DNA of 64,000 nt from Acephala macrosclerotiorum. Taxonomy: Eukaryota > Ascomycota > Leotiomycetes > Helotiales > Mollisiaceae. The stretch is taken from the NCBI GenBank assembly GCA_014904845.1, contig MU119251.1, forward strand, positions 124,001-188,000, given 5' to 3'. Shown in pieces: positions 10,793 to 22,823 of the stretch (the first letter of the stretch is position 1; the number at the start of each line of letters is the position of its first letter). The position numbers were made by a program, and so were the translations under genes. The notes beneath the pieces are model-generated. The model saw only the letters and a list, made by a program, of their open reading frames with translations. It searched no databases and was not told the DNA's origin.

Positions 10793-12363
10793 ATGTCTAT
10801 CCTTTTTTACCGTCGACCGGACTACTTGAATAAGCCTTCCGGGCCCATAAACGCTACAGAATGCCAACGTTATGTTGAACGAGCAAAGAGTAGGTTCAAG
10901 ATATCAGAGCACATCATGAACCATGCTAACGCTTGCCAGACTCCGAGCGAGCGATTCCTCAAGGTCTTTCCTTCGAAGATGTCATGAACAAAAAAGCTCT
11001 TCCAGTACGTTCAATTGTACCTATTGATGCTTCCCGCTAATATTATTTCAGCCATGTTCATTGAACGACTTCATGGATTATCTGGTGTACGTCGAGTACA
11101 ACGCCGAGAACCTCCAATTCTACCTGTGGTACAAAGACTACGTCAAACGTTTCAACGCTCTCCCAGAGACCGAGAAAGTCCTCTCCAAAGAATGGGACCC
11201 AGAAAGCAAAGAAGTCCCAGATCTGACCAAGGATTCCGAAAATGGTGAAAAGAAGTTGAAGAAGCGAGACACCGTCGCCAACATCATGGAAAAAGGCTAC
11301 GCCGCCAAAGAAGCCGCCATGTTTGCCGAAGATGAAGCACCCCTCAGTCCTATGAGCCCAACCATGAGCCCTACGAATCTAAGACATGCCTCTTTGGCAG
11401 CCAGCGGTACCGCAACGCCATCCATATCCGGCTCAACAGCAGCCAGCGATGCAGAAGTAGCCACTCAATCCGGCATAAAATGGCAACCATGTATTTCTCC
11501 CTTCCCCCTCACTTCCCCGTCCAACAACACACTGACAAAAAATAGTCACAATCCAACCAATGCGAGAAGAGATCAATACAGTCATACGACACTACATAAC
11601 TTTCGGCGCCCCCCGAGAACTTAACCTATCACACAAAGACCGCGCCATCTGTCTCCACGCCCTCCAACACACCACCCACCCCTCCGCTCTCGCTCCCGCC
11701 GTCAAAATTGTCGAAGCCGCTCTTCGCGGCCAATCCCACCCGAATTTCATCCGATGGAGTATATGTAATGGCAACAAGCCGCGTGTATTCTTCGTTAGAA
11801 CTATGGGTGTTTTGCATACTGGTTTTGGATTCATCATCGCTATTCTTTTGACGTTGTCGAGCGTTAGTAGATGGTGGAGAATCCTATCTGCTCCTATGTT
11901 CTTTATCGGACTGTCGACTTTGGTGGCGGCGTACAAAGGCCTCTGTGTGATTTTACACCATACACATGCTCGGAACCTGCGCCCTTGGGAACAGGATCTC
12001 GATTCCGAATTGGGAGAAGGACGACGGGATTCGTTTGAAAGCACGGCGAATCGTACTGTACAAATGGCGAGCAGGGCGGGGAATTATGATGATTTGGATA
12101 TGGGGGATGATGCTAGTACTTCTAGATCGTCAAGCTTGCAGTTCTTTGGGCCGAAGAATAGCTTTGATGATGCGAGTTGGGTAGAGAAGTATCAGAAGAA
12201 GCCGCTGTTGCAGAAGGTTTTTGATCAACAGACCTGGACGCAGGATGAGACGTTAAGGGTTCTTCAAGATAAGATTGTGCTTGGGGCTAATATTTGGGCG
12301 CTCATTCTTACTGTCATTTTCACTGTTGTATTTGTAGCTTTGCCAAAGGGTAATTTCTACTGA
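10793..12363 (+). CDS. rax1: Rax1-like RGS-domain membrane protein
   Basis: Exons 10793-10889, 10940-11004, 11052-11490, 11546-12363 give 472 aa. Intron 1 (50 nt) has a perfect GCTAAC branch point and could be misread as coding because it is open in one frame. The N-terminal half is an RGS fold (DFMDYLVYVEYNAENLQFYL, then WYKDYVKRF, then INTVIRHYITF and FIRWSI at the end), interrupted by a Ser/Pro-rich insert at about residues 120-200. Three hydrophobic segments follow at roughly 287-307, 312-337 and 447-467. RGS plus C-terminal membrane spans is the arrangement of Rax1, which with Rax2 marks sites of polar growth; its GTPase-activating role is not established. A differently named fungal RGS class is possible. 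Confidence 0.8.
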
Positions 12364-12578
12364 GTAAGCAGACTCCTGTACAATTTTAATACCCCCATAT
12401 CCAATTTGCAAATTAATGTCTGTTTTCAAAAGTATCACCTCGCTTGACTGTGTAAGATGTAATATCAGAACTACGTCGAGCCTACCACCACGTAAAGCAT
12501 CGTCCCCTGTGCTTTGGCTCTTCAAGACAGACATCTTCAAGTGTGTGCTCTTCCCTCCCTTTCACTCAATCTCGCACA

Positions 12579-13667
12579 CTATTGGCCTAATCGACGCTTC
12601 TCATCATATGAGAGGCGGAAATGTCCAACCTTTGGTGCACCGTCGATCGCAGAGGAGATCTGTGTGAGAGGGATATGATTATATCTGAAGTCGAAGATAG
12701 CAGCATAACGGAGTCTGTACGAGCATATGCCAGCGACGACGCCGATAAGGATCCCTACGAGAATTTCATGGGCATGATGCTGCTGTATGCTTGTCAGCCT
12801 GTGCTGAATGTCAGGAGTGGTGAAGAACTTACATGTGTCACATATTGTGAACCAGACATCAGCGATGCAAGCAGAAGAGGTGTGACTAGACCTGCAAGAC
12901 CCAAGGTCCTTGGTGCGAAGTCAGAGAATAGCTTCAGCTTGGCGTTCAGGTATAGTGACAAGAACACGGCGGCGGCAAACGACGAGGCAGCATGACCGCT
13001 CGGCAGGCCACGCAGTGCTTCGTAGACAGCTTTTCTGTTACCAGTACAGGCTACCGGGCTCATCCACCAAGTCGTATTCGTAGAAACGTTCAGATTCGTG
13101 AGAAGTGTAAGGTCTGGCTGGCAGACATCGATGTAGTGTGGTCGGAAGCCTCCCACAAAGTGCTTCAAGCACACAGATATAATCGTCCTGTTTGCGGAGA
13201 GATATGAATGAGCATCTTTTCAGGTGTGATGTAGACAATAGGGGATACGGATGGGTTGACGAGATGGGTAATGCATACGTGAACAAGACTGCTTTCATCA
13301 CGCCCGTCGTTCCAACGCGCCAATCCAAGGTGCTTCGAATTTTGATTTGGAATAGCGTGATAACCAACGAAGGCATTACGCCAGTCAGAAATGTACATAA
13401 CGAGGTCGAAACTAACGCATCCTTCTTTGGGTACAAGAACTCGGTAGGAAACGTAAGTTGACCCGAAGGTCCAAGGTAGACTGGAATGATGCGGTTGTCA
13501 GGCTTGTAGATGGGTATAGAGTGAATGCCAGCGGCTATACCAGCTAGCATCCAGCAGCGGACCCAATCACGGAATATAGCAGCGCCATTGTTCCGGAGAA
13601 ATGTCGTAATGGTCTGTTTCGAAGAATCTGGCGAGGTGAAATTAGAGAGACAATGAGTTGAACCCAT
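12579..13667 (-). CDS. PAP2-family lipid phosphatase-like membrane protein
   Basis: Minus-strand exons 13279-13667, 12833-13187, 12579-12779 give 314 aa; introns of 91 and 53 nt. The fold is a six-helix PAP2/LPP membrane protein. Signature 1 is intact: K138, six residues, then R145-P146 (KHFVGGFRPHYIDVC). Signature 2 is intact: PSGH at 192-195 followed by a helix. Signature 3, normally S-R-x5-H-x3-D, reads SGSQYVTHHHAHEILVG. The Arg is replaced (Gly or Ser by alignment) and the Asp position holds His or Glu. Family members dephosphorylate phosphatidate and diacylglycerol pyrophosphate. The altered third motif makes activity uncertain. It converges with the Rax1-like gene, with 215 bp between stops. 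Confidence 0.83.
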
Positions 13668-14588
13668 TGTCCTAACGAGAGTAAGGATGTTGTGGGGAAC
13701 AAGACAAAAATGGAGCCTAGAATGACAAAACATCGCTTAAGAATATCGGAAGTGGAAGGAGCGATTGAGACAGCGTAACATTATGGGAATGGACCGACCT
13801 TCTGAAGCGCCTACCAATGAGAAAGGAACTATCGATGATGATTGAAACTTCCTTTCAGAACTTAACAGTTGCCAATGCAACCCCACTGAACGTTTCAAAC
13901 TCTTAGTTCTAGTGTTTCTCAGACATAGGTTTCGAAGAAGATATCCAATAGTGCTCGAGTTCCTTGAACTTTCCGCTTCAGAACATTCTCCCTCCTCCAT
14001 CCTAAGCGTTTCCGTTGTGAAATTCCGTGAAGACACGAAAGACAATGTCAACTGGATTGGGAAAGCAAGCGTTTGAAATCTTTCTGCAGGGAGCTGTGAG
14101 CACTTATCTCAACAGCGTTTGAATTCCAATTTCTCAGATCAAATTTCCAGTTCTAGTCCGAGCATTGCACTGTCCAGAATAGAATATCCGTTTTATACTA
14201 GAACATGGTCAGCAGACGAGGAAAGTATTCCTCTTGGGCATCTAGCTGAACCCCAGAGGAAGAAGACCGTGAGTTCAATTTTGGGCGTGGAAAAGGAGTA
14301 ACAAGGATGAATGCCGAGCTGTCCGACGGAAGTCCGCTCCGCTAGGAAGTGGTGCACGGACTAACGATCATGTGATTCCGATTTCGGATTGATGAAGCGT
14401 CATCGAAAAACATGCAGATTTTAAAACCAGGACCAATTAATTGCTCTCTCCAATTCACAATCTCAGAGAGAGTCTTAGAGACGATCATCCCACACTCCTT
14501 TGCAAGTACTGTTGACAAATCGGTGGATTCCGGCCCCTACACCAACTCTCCAGTCCTGGCTCTCCGAAGGACCTACCCCGCCATTCTC
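13668..14588. other. Divergent intergenic between PAP2 and aminotransferase genes
   Basis: This holds both promoters. The aminotransferase frame stays open upstream to an ATG at 14412, so part of this interval may be translated leader. Nothing else is recognised. Confidence 0.5.
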
Positions 14589-16091
14589 ATGGTGGCACCT
14601 CATGCGAGACTTTCCGTGATTTCTAGACACTTAAATCCTCGGCCTTCACTCCCAATCCACACTCCATACTCTACTGAAAGGCTTCCAATAGAAGTATCTG
14701 CCGCAGCCCGTGTAAGAAGATTCAGTTCCAGCTCGCAATTTTCAGACAGGTCCAAGATGTCGTCTCAACCAAACCACCCCGCTTTGCTCATCCCAGGACC
14801 AATTGAGTTCGATGATGCAGTTCTTCAGTCCATGAGTCACTATAGGTATATCCATGCCTTCCTACTCTTGTCTTTGTTTGCCGTGTCTTCGAATATGTTG
14901 TGCTGATAGATTTTGTAAATAGTGAGAGCCATGTTGGTGCTCCGTTCGTGGCAACCTTCGGCGAGACTCTATCGATGCTTCGAAAGCTATTCCAAACGAC
15001 TGACCCGTCTTCACAACCATTTGTTATATCTGGCAGTGGCACACTCGGATGGGATCTTGTTGCAGCGAATCTGGCAGAGCCGGGTGACGATGTGTTGGTC
15101 CTCCATACTGGCTATTTCGCAGATTCCTTCGCGGATTGCTTCCAAACATACGGGGCCAAGCCAACACAGCTGAAAGCTCCTATTGGATCAAGGCCTCAGC
15201 TGCCTGAAATCGAGAAGGCATTGAAGGAGAAGAAGTACAAGCTGTTGACAGTCACTCATGTCGACACCTCCACTGGGGTCTTGAGTGAGCTTAAAGCTCT
15301 GTCGGAACTGGTGCACAGCGTATCTCCCGAGACGCTGATCATCGTGGATGGCGTTTGCTCTGTTGGATGCGAGGAGGTTGACTTTGACAAATGGCAACTT
15401 GATGGTGTCATCACTGCAAGCCAAAAAGCAATCGGGTGTCCCGCGGGTCTGTCCATTTCCATGTTCAGCGGCAGAGCGATCAAAACATTCCAGAGCAGGA
15501 AGACGCCTCCCGGTTCCTACTTCGCATCTTTCAAGAACTGGATGCCGAGTGAGTCATTCATCGCCTTTTGTTCTTGGTATCTCGCTAATCGCTTCAACAG
15601 TCATGCAAAATTATGAGGCCAAAAAAGCCTCCTATTTCGCAACTCCATCACCTCAGCTTATCCACGCCCTACACACCTCATTGACCCAAATCCTATCGAA
15701 GCCGCTGTCTGAACGTTTTGCAACGCACAAGGCAACATCTCAGAAGATCAAGAAGGCCGTCGCCGATCTCGGATTGAAACAATTGGCCTCGGATCCAGCA
15801 GACCAGGCCAATGGAATGACAGCCATTTACCTACCAGAAAATGTCAAGGCCCCCGAATTATTGCCAAACCTTTTGAAGAAGGGTGTCATATTTGCTGGTG
15901 GTCTTCACAAAGAGATTGCTGCCAAGTACATTAGAGTTGGACATATGGGTGTCAGTGTGGTACGTATAGCATTGTCTCCCACAACTTATTGACTAACATG
16001 TGTTCAGACTGACCCTAAGCGTGATGATATTGACCGTGCAATTCAAGCATTGCAGACTGGTCTGTCCGATGCAGGTTACCAAAAAGCATAG
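14589..16091 (+). CDS. agx1: Alanine-glyoxylate / serine-pyruvate aminotransferase
   Basis: Class V PLP aminotransferase that converts glyoxylate and alanine to glycine and pyruvate. Exons 14589-14845, 14923-15548, 15601-15959, 16008-16091 give 441 aa from the ATG at 14589, or 385 aa from the in-frame ATG at 14757. Landmarks: HPALLIPGPIEFDD, SGSGTLGWDLVAANL, VDGVCSVGCEEVDFDKW and the PLP lysine in ITASQKAIGCPAGL. Residues before MSSQPNHP are rich in Arg and Ser with almost no acids, and include VRRFSSSSQF, which looks like a mitochondrial presequence with an R-2 type cleavage site. The core from 14757 would be cytosolic; the C-terminus (YQKA) is not a PTS1. A further in-frame ATG lies at 14412. 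Confidence 0.9.
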
Positions 16092-16776
16092 ATATTAGAT
16101 TTCCGTGATGTTATGACGCCTCAAAAAAAAGCAAATTAAAGACATTTCCCCACGCTTGTTGCACGTTCTTCTGATGGCGAAATATATTGGCACATTTACG
16201 TTTTCATCGCCCATGCGTTAGTTCGTAGGGCGAATACGAACCAGCTGGGAGGCTACCAATTGGACGTTCGATGAGAGAGTCAACACAATGCCTCAGTTCT
16301 CCCTGCATCACAAGCGTGAACAACAACTGCCTAACTTCAACTTCTAGAAGCAGCACGTGCTTTACTTCCAAGGATGGTCTTGAAGAGATTTCGATCAAAT
16401 TTCCTCTTTCGTCGAACTGTCCGGCTTGTGGAGATGTGTTTTTCAGGCTGGCTGAAAGAACACGCTACAGGTCGACCAGACTCACTTTCTGGACGATGTC
16501 TAAAGTGTGCAAAATGGCAGGTTCCGATGAAAACATCGTCTCCCACAGGAGAATCAGTGCCTTTTGGCGCTTCGTGCGCAATAGTTCTGGAAGCAGTGGC
16601 TTTTAAGGGGCGATTCCTCTCCGTACACATATAGAGCGGTTGGCAACAGTCCGCCATATGCTTCTATACCAGCAATCTCTTTACTTACACAACAAATCTA
16701 CACCCTCCCCCCCAGCTACCTCTTCACGCTCGCTAAACCACCTACTCATCCTTCAATCCTCAAACATCATCCAAAA
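16092..16776. other. Intergenic, no gene recognised
   Basis: This is the 3' flank of the aminotransferase and the promoter of the GPI-protein gene. Pyrimidine-rich tracts (around 16690-16770) precede the next ATG, as is common in fungal core promoters. Confidence 0.5.
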
Positions 16777-17233
16777 ATGCGTGTCTCATCCCTCCTCGTA
16801 GTCGTTGCTACCGCGGGTGCCATGGCTCAGTCCAGCAGCTCCGTAAGTCCTCATGTGTTTCCCATCGAGACCGCCATCCTAATGCACCCCACAGTCTACC
16901 AAGGCCTCTGTCAGCTCCTCCATTGCAGTCGCTGCTTCCACCTCCGCCAGCAGCGTCCTCTCATCAAGCACCTCCAAGCTTGTGAACTCCACAATCGCCA
17001 TCGCCTCTACTTCAACAAAGGCTGCTACCTCCTCTGCCGTCGTCATTGTCTCCACTTCAACCAAGGCTTCCGGCGCCTCCTCTGTCGTTGCTACTTCCAC
17101 GAAGCCTGCCAACACCTCATCCGCAGCAGCAAGCGCTACAGCCAAGCCAGCTTCAGGAGCTGGATCTGCCGAGGCTGGAAAGTACATCCTTGGCTTTGCA
17201 GGCATGTCGGCAATGGTCCTCGCTTTCTTGTAG
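16777..17233 (+). CDS. Small Ser/Thr/Ala-rich GPI-anchored cell-surface protein
   Basis: Exons 16777-16842 and 16895-17233 (intron 52 nt) give 134 aa. The first 17 or so residues are a signal peptide (MRVSSLLVVVATAGAMAQ, cleavage likely after AMA). The mature part is almost entirely Ser, Thr, Ala and Val, with a loosely repeated STSTKA/STKP pattern suited to O-mannosylation. The C-terminus, SGAGSAEAGKYILGFAGM followed by a hydrophobic tail, is a typical GPI-attachment signal. No enzymatic or Cys-rich domain is visible. It is probably a cell-wall mannoprotein; its role cannot be told from sequence. Confidence 0.78.
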
Positions 17234-17937
17234 ACTTGAGACTTGAGATGGTGGAGACTCGGTCTGATGAGGATTCTGTCTGGATGACAAAGTAATGATT
17301 GGATCATGGAGAAAGATATACTTCGGAGATTTTGAAGGTGGAAAGGCCCATTTGCACGATTCTGGCTCAACGACTTATTGTGCATGATGTCCACCGATAA
17401 GACTTCTTGTACACAATTAGAAATAATGAGAAAGTTTCAATGCATATCTACTCTTCCACCCTGGACATTGAGACAATATACTTCACAAGATACATAGTTG
17501 TAACTGCTCTAGAAGTTGAAAATTCGAGGCGGGATTGGGGCGGACCTGAAGGTGATTCTGATACCTCCATTCTGTGAGATAGTCCATATTTTTGCGAGCC
17601 GAATAATGACCCAGCAAGAACAAAGGCTTGTTCTGCACATTGTCTTGGTTATGTAAAGGAGTAGAAGCCAAGTAAGGAGTACGGAACTTCTTCGTTCCGC
17701 TGAGTCACGTGAGACGCCCGTCATCTAGCGCTAGCGAGGCTCTGTTGGTGGGGCAGTCTTTGGAGGCGGCTGGAAGTTGTCACCAAATATCAACTTCAAC
17801 TGGCTTTTCAACTACGATAAAGTCCTCCCCAGACGACTTCTTCCCATCAGCGCAAGCTGTACGAAAACATACCTCGAGCGTAAAGATCCTTCTATCGCAG
17901 CAGGAAAGGAATCATCTTCACAGATCCAGCCGCGAGG
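17234..17937. other. Intergenic, 5' of crm1
   Basis: 3' UTR of the GPI-protein gene and promoter of crm1. No other gene is seen. Confidence 0.5.
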
Positions 17938-20900
17938 ATGGCACCGACCATTGACGAGCTTGACGCGACTGTTCGCGCCTTTTACGAAAGTCGAGGAGAT
18001 TCGGTCAGTATATCTTAACCTAACAGCCTTTATAACCCTATATCTAGACTTCATCTGCTGACGCGTCTGTTCAATAGCAAAAAGCCGCACAAGCTGCGCT
18101 CAATCAGGTCCATCCCCTCATTGCGCCGAAGAGCACTCAAAATCACGAACATCTGCTGATACCATACAATAGTTCAAGGAGGATCCGGATGCCTGGCTGT
18201 TAGTCGACAAGATCCTACAAGAGGCTACCTACCCACAGACAAAGTGTACGTTCTCCTTCCATAGCCATGCTGGTGGTGTTGATGGTGCTGACAAATTGTA
18301 GACCTGGGTTTGCAAGTACTCGATCATGTTATCATGACAAGATGGAAGGTCCTACCTAAGGAGCAGTGTCAAGGTTAGTATCTCTAAATCTTTTGGAATG
18401 TGGAATAGACTAACATTCTTCAGGTATCCGCAACTTCGTCGTCAACTTCATCATCCAGTGCTCGGCCTCCGAGGAATCCCTCAAGACCCAACGAACCCTT
18501 CTGAACAAACTCAACCTTGTCCTCGTGTCGATCCTCAAGCAAGAGTGGCCTCACAACTGGCCTACCTTCATCAACGAAATTATCTCTTCCTGCCATACAA
18601 GTCTGTCGATATGCGAGAATAACATGGCTATCCTGCGACTACTGTCCGAGGAGGTGTTCGATTATTCGGCGGACCAGATGACATCAACTAAGACCAAAAA
18701 CCTGAAAACAACCATGTGTGCCGAGTTCTCGTCTATCTTTCAGCTTTGCAATGAAGTTTTGAACAGTGCCACTCAAGCAAGCCTTATCAAGGCAACCCTC
18801 GAGACTCTCCTTCGATTTTTTAACTGGATTCCCCTTGGCTATATCTTCGAGACGCCTATCATCGACACACTGCGTACGCGCTTTCTGGAGATGCCAGAGT
18901 TCAGAAATGTTACTTTGAAGTGCTTGACAGAGATTGGTGGTCTGCAGACAGGCCAGAATAATGCATATGACGAGAAGCTTGTTCAGATGTTCACGGAAGT
19001 TTTGACTACGATTTCCAAGATTATACCCCTTTCCCTTGACCTCAAGTCAACATATAACTCCAGCAACTCCAAGGACCAGGAGTTTATCCAGAACCTCGCG
19101 CTTTTCCTCACTAATTTCTTCAGTGTTCATCTCAACGTAAGTTTACATCAAAACATGATAACACATTTGTTGCTGACTCTATATCTAGCTAATCGAAAAT
19201 CTACCAAACCGAGACTTCCTCACCCATGCCCACTTCTACCTGATCCGAATTTCGCAAATCGAAGACCGCGAGATCTTCAAGATCTGTCTGGAGTATTGGA
19301 CCAAGCTTGTGCAGGAGTTGTATGATGAGATGCAGTCGCTACCAATCACCGATGTCAATCCTCTCATCAATATGGGCGTTGGAGGCCTTTCCAACCCTGG
19401 CGCACCGAATCCCACCATGCTAGCCAATTACCCTCTTCGCAAGCACAAGTACAACGAAGTACTTTCCAACCTTCGAGTTGTCATGATCGAGAAGATGGTG
19501 CGACCGGAAGAAGTCCTTATTGTTGAGAATGACGAGGGTGAAATTGTGAGAGAGTTTGTGAAGGAGAGTGACACAATCCAGCTTTACAAGACGACTCGAG
19601 AGTGTTTGGTTTATCTCACTCATCTCGATGTGGTGGATACTGAGAACATTATGACCGACAAGCTTGCCCGCCAAGTAGACGGTTCTGAATGGTCTTGGGC
19701 CAACTGCAACACGTTGTGCTGGGCTATTGGATCTATCTCGCTTGCTATGAACGAAGAAACCGAGAAGCGCTTCTTGGTTACAGTCATCAAGGATCTCCTT
19801 GGTCTTACCGAGATGAAGCGTGGAAAGGACAACAAAGCTGTCGTGGCCAGTAATATCATGTATATCGTCGGTCAATACCCTCGGTTCCTGAAGGCTCACT
19901 GGAAATTCTTGAAGACCGTCGTCAATAAGCTCTTCGAGTTCATGCACGAGTCTCACGAGGGTGTTCAAGATATGGCTTGCGACACTTTCATCAAGATTGC
20001 CAGACAGTGCAAGAGACACTTTGTCGCTTTGCAGCCTGGTGAGTCTGAGCCATTCATCGAAGAAATTGTCAGAACCATGCGCAAGATTACCTGCGATCTC
20101 TCACCACAACAAGTTCATACATTCTATGAAGCTTGTGGCTACATGATCGCTGCCCAGCCTCAAAAGAACTCCCAAGAGAGACTTATCGCCGAGCTGATGT
20201 CGTACCCAAATGCCGCTTGGGATGCTATCATCGCTCAGGCTACCGCAAACCCCCAAATTCTGCAAGATGCAGACACCATCAAGGTTATTGGTAACGTCAT
20301 GAAGACCAATGTGTCGGCATGCACGTCAATTGGAAGTTACTTCTACCCTCAGATTGGTCGCATCTACCTCGACATGTTGTCCATGTATCGTGCTACGAGT
20401 CAGATGATCTCTGAAGCTGTGGCTCGTGATGGTGAGTTTTGCTGTCTGACCGTAAAAAATGGAATGCTAATAGGAAACAGGCGAGATCGCAACCAAAATG
20501 CCAAGAGTCCGAGGTTTACGAACAATCAAGAAGGAGATCTTGAAGCTCATTGAGACCTATGTCGACAAGGCTGATGATCTTGAAATGGTGCGAAATAACA
20601 TCGTACCTGCTCTTCTCGATGCCGTCCTCGTTGACTATAACCGCAACGTCCCCAATGCACGAGACGCGGAGGTCCTCAAGGTCATGTCGGCTATCATCAC
20701 AAAACTTTCTGTACGTTGGACCCCTCATCGCTCAAAATACTCGGTGGTGCATCCCCATTTTCATGTTTTTTTTATACATTTTCTTCACTGTCACAGAAAG
20801 GCTTGTTCGCTGACACGTTTTAGTCGCTCATGGAAGACAAGGTCCCGATCATTATGGAGAACGTATTCGAGTGCACACTAGAGATGATCAACAAGGACTT

Positions 20901-21680
20901 CTCCGAATTCCCCGAGCACAGAGTCGAGTTCTTCACCCTTCTCCGTGCCATCAACCTTCACTGTTTCCCTGCCCTTCTCAAGCTCGACAACAGGCAGTTC
21001 AAGTTCGTGATCGACTCTTGCATGTGGGCAAGCAAGCACGACAATCGCGAAGTGGAGTTTGCCGGACTCAACATGTGCCTCGAGCTGATCACCAACATCG
21101 CTGAGACAGATGCCAACACGTCGAACGCATTCTTCCAACAGTTTTTCGTTCCCATCTTGCAGGACGTATTCTTCGTTCTCACAGACACAGACCACAAGGC
21201 CGGATTCAAGTCACAATCGATGCTGCTGTCCCGGATGTTCTACTTCGTTTCACCAGCCGATGGCACAGCACCCAAGATCCAAGGACCAATCTATCAACCA
21301 GACCAGGCCCCTGCAGGAACCAGCAACAAGGAATTCCTGGGTGGATTTGTTGCGAATTTACTGCAGAATGCATTCCCGAATTTGCAGCCGTAAGTCTACC
21401 CTTTCTACTCGCGACCTCAGTACTGACTGTATATAGTGGCCAAATCAAAGCTTTCGTAGAAGGACTGTTCTCCTTGAACGCTGCCTACGACCGCTTCAAG
21501 CTCAACCTTCGTGACTTCTTGATCCAGCTCAAGGAATTTGCAGGTGACAACGCAGAGTTGTTCGCCGACGAGAAGGAACAACAAGATAGGGATGCCAAGG
21601 CTGCTGAGAGAGAGCGATTGTCGAAGGTTGGCGGCCTGTTGAAGCCTGCCGAACTGGCCGACGATGATGATGAGCTTTGA
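17938..21680 (+). CDS. crm1: Exportin-1 / CRM1, nuclear export receptor
   Basis: Karyopherin that exports proteins with leucine-rich export signals, with RanGTP. Nine exons: 17938-18003, 18078-18107, 18173-18245, 18302-18373, 18424-19136, 19189-20431, 20481-20710, 20824-21389, 21437-21680; 1078 aa, the usual length. The early exons are very short (66, 30, 73, 72 nt), all in register. Landmarks: importin-beta N domain ([20 protein letters not shown]), the HEAT repeats with [19 protein letters not shown], the export-signal groove segment [10 protein letters not shown] (about residue 492-501) and the acidic C-terminus ELADDDDEL. The groove Cys, about residue 495, is the position attacked by leptomycin B in human and fission-yeast CRM1. 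At intron 7, the first AG is skipped because it would lead to a stop. Confidence 0.97.
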
Positions 21681-22823
21681 CTGGATGAAGAATTACGGAA
21701 CGACTACCCAAAGGTCAAGGAGGAAGCGAACGTCAAACCTACAACATATCGCCCCGCAATTTCAAATGATTTATGTGGGTGGGATATGTACGATCTTTGA
21801 CGTGTCGGATCCCAAAACGTCGACTACTTTCACTTCCTGGACACAGATCTCTCTCGGATTTCACCTCTGTTTACACCATACCTGGCGACACACACATGCT
21901 GGGCGGAGTCTGGTGGGTGGGAACAGAGTGATTTTGTCTGTCTAAAAAGTTCATTTCTGTTTAGATTCGATTCGATTCTCCTCTATATCGCCAGGTCGAT
22001 ATTTGCATTTGCGGAGGATTATGATACCTCTCTCGATTGAGAGACGCGCGAACGAAGCATGAAGATGAGAAATATGGCGCTTATGAGGTAACGAGGGTTG
22101 GGATTCTGTTGTCTGTAGATGCGTTTGCATTCAGCATATCTCGATAAATACATAAAATCACAACTTTGATGTGCCAAGCAGGAAAGTGAAATTAACGATT
22201 CTCTCAGAAGTGATGCTTGCCCATCTCAGTCTACAAAAGCCACCTTCAATTGACACAGGTGAACAGGAGCAGTCTGACCATAGTCTTTCCTTTCTCGTAG
22301 ACCAATATTCGAGGAAGCATGTATTAAAATCACACACGTGCTCTTGTAGGGTGAAGTAAAGCATTTCTTAGCGCCATGCACCAACATCGCTCAAGCGAGC
22401 CAGCAGCTCGGCCCTGCATCCAAGAAAAATCCCAAGCCGTTGCGCCCGAAAACCGCTCAACAAATGAGCACCGCGAAGTCAGCAACGTGCCTCCATGCAT
22501 ACCACCAATATACTTGGCGGCTCTCCAGCCGTCCCAGAACGGCTTCTTTATTTGATCGACGGCTCATCCAATGTTCCTTCTAGAAGGATGTCGCGATGGA
22601 AAGCTGCAGATGGATGATGTGAAAATCATTGGCTGTGGACTGAAGTCTTTCCTACTGTCGGTCGTTCATCAATTTATCTCGTCCCTCCATCCCCGCGCAC
22701 AGCTCCACGGCACGAGGGTGGGAGATCATCGTCATCCAAGTAGATGAGCACATATAACGCCATGTTTCCCACGATTGGGACTTGTTTCTCTGCACGAGAC
22801 ATTCCTCCTTCAATTGTGTCATT
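21681..22823. other. Intergenic, no gene recognised
   Basis: 3' flank of crm1 followed by about 1 kb without coding character on either strand. The promoter of the phytase-like pseudogene should lie at the right end. Confidence 0.5.

Noticed and set aside
11592..12044. 150-codon open frame antisense to the Rax1-like gene
   Set aside because: Complement of a supported exon with no family likeness.
19420..20019. 199-codon open frame antisense to crm1
   Set aside because: Complement of strongly conserved coding sequence; no independent evidence.
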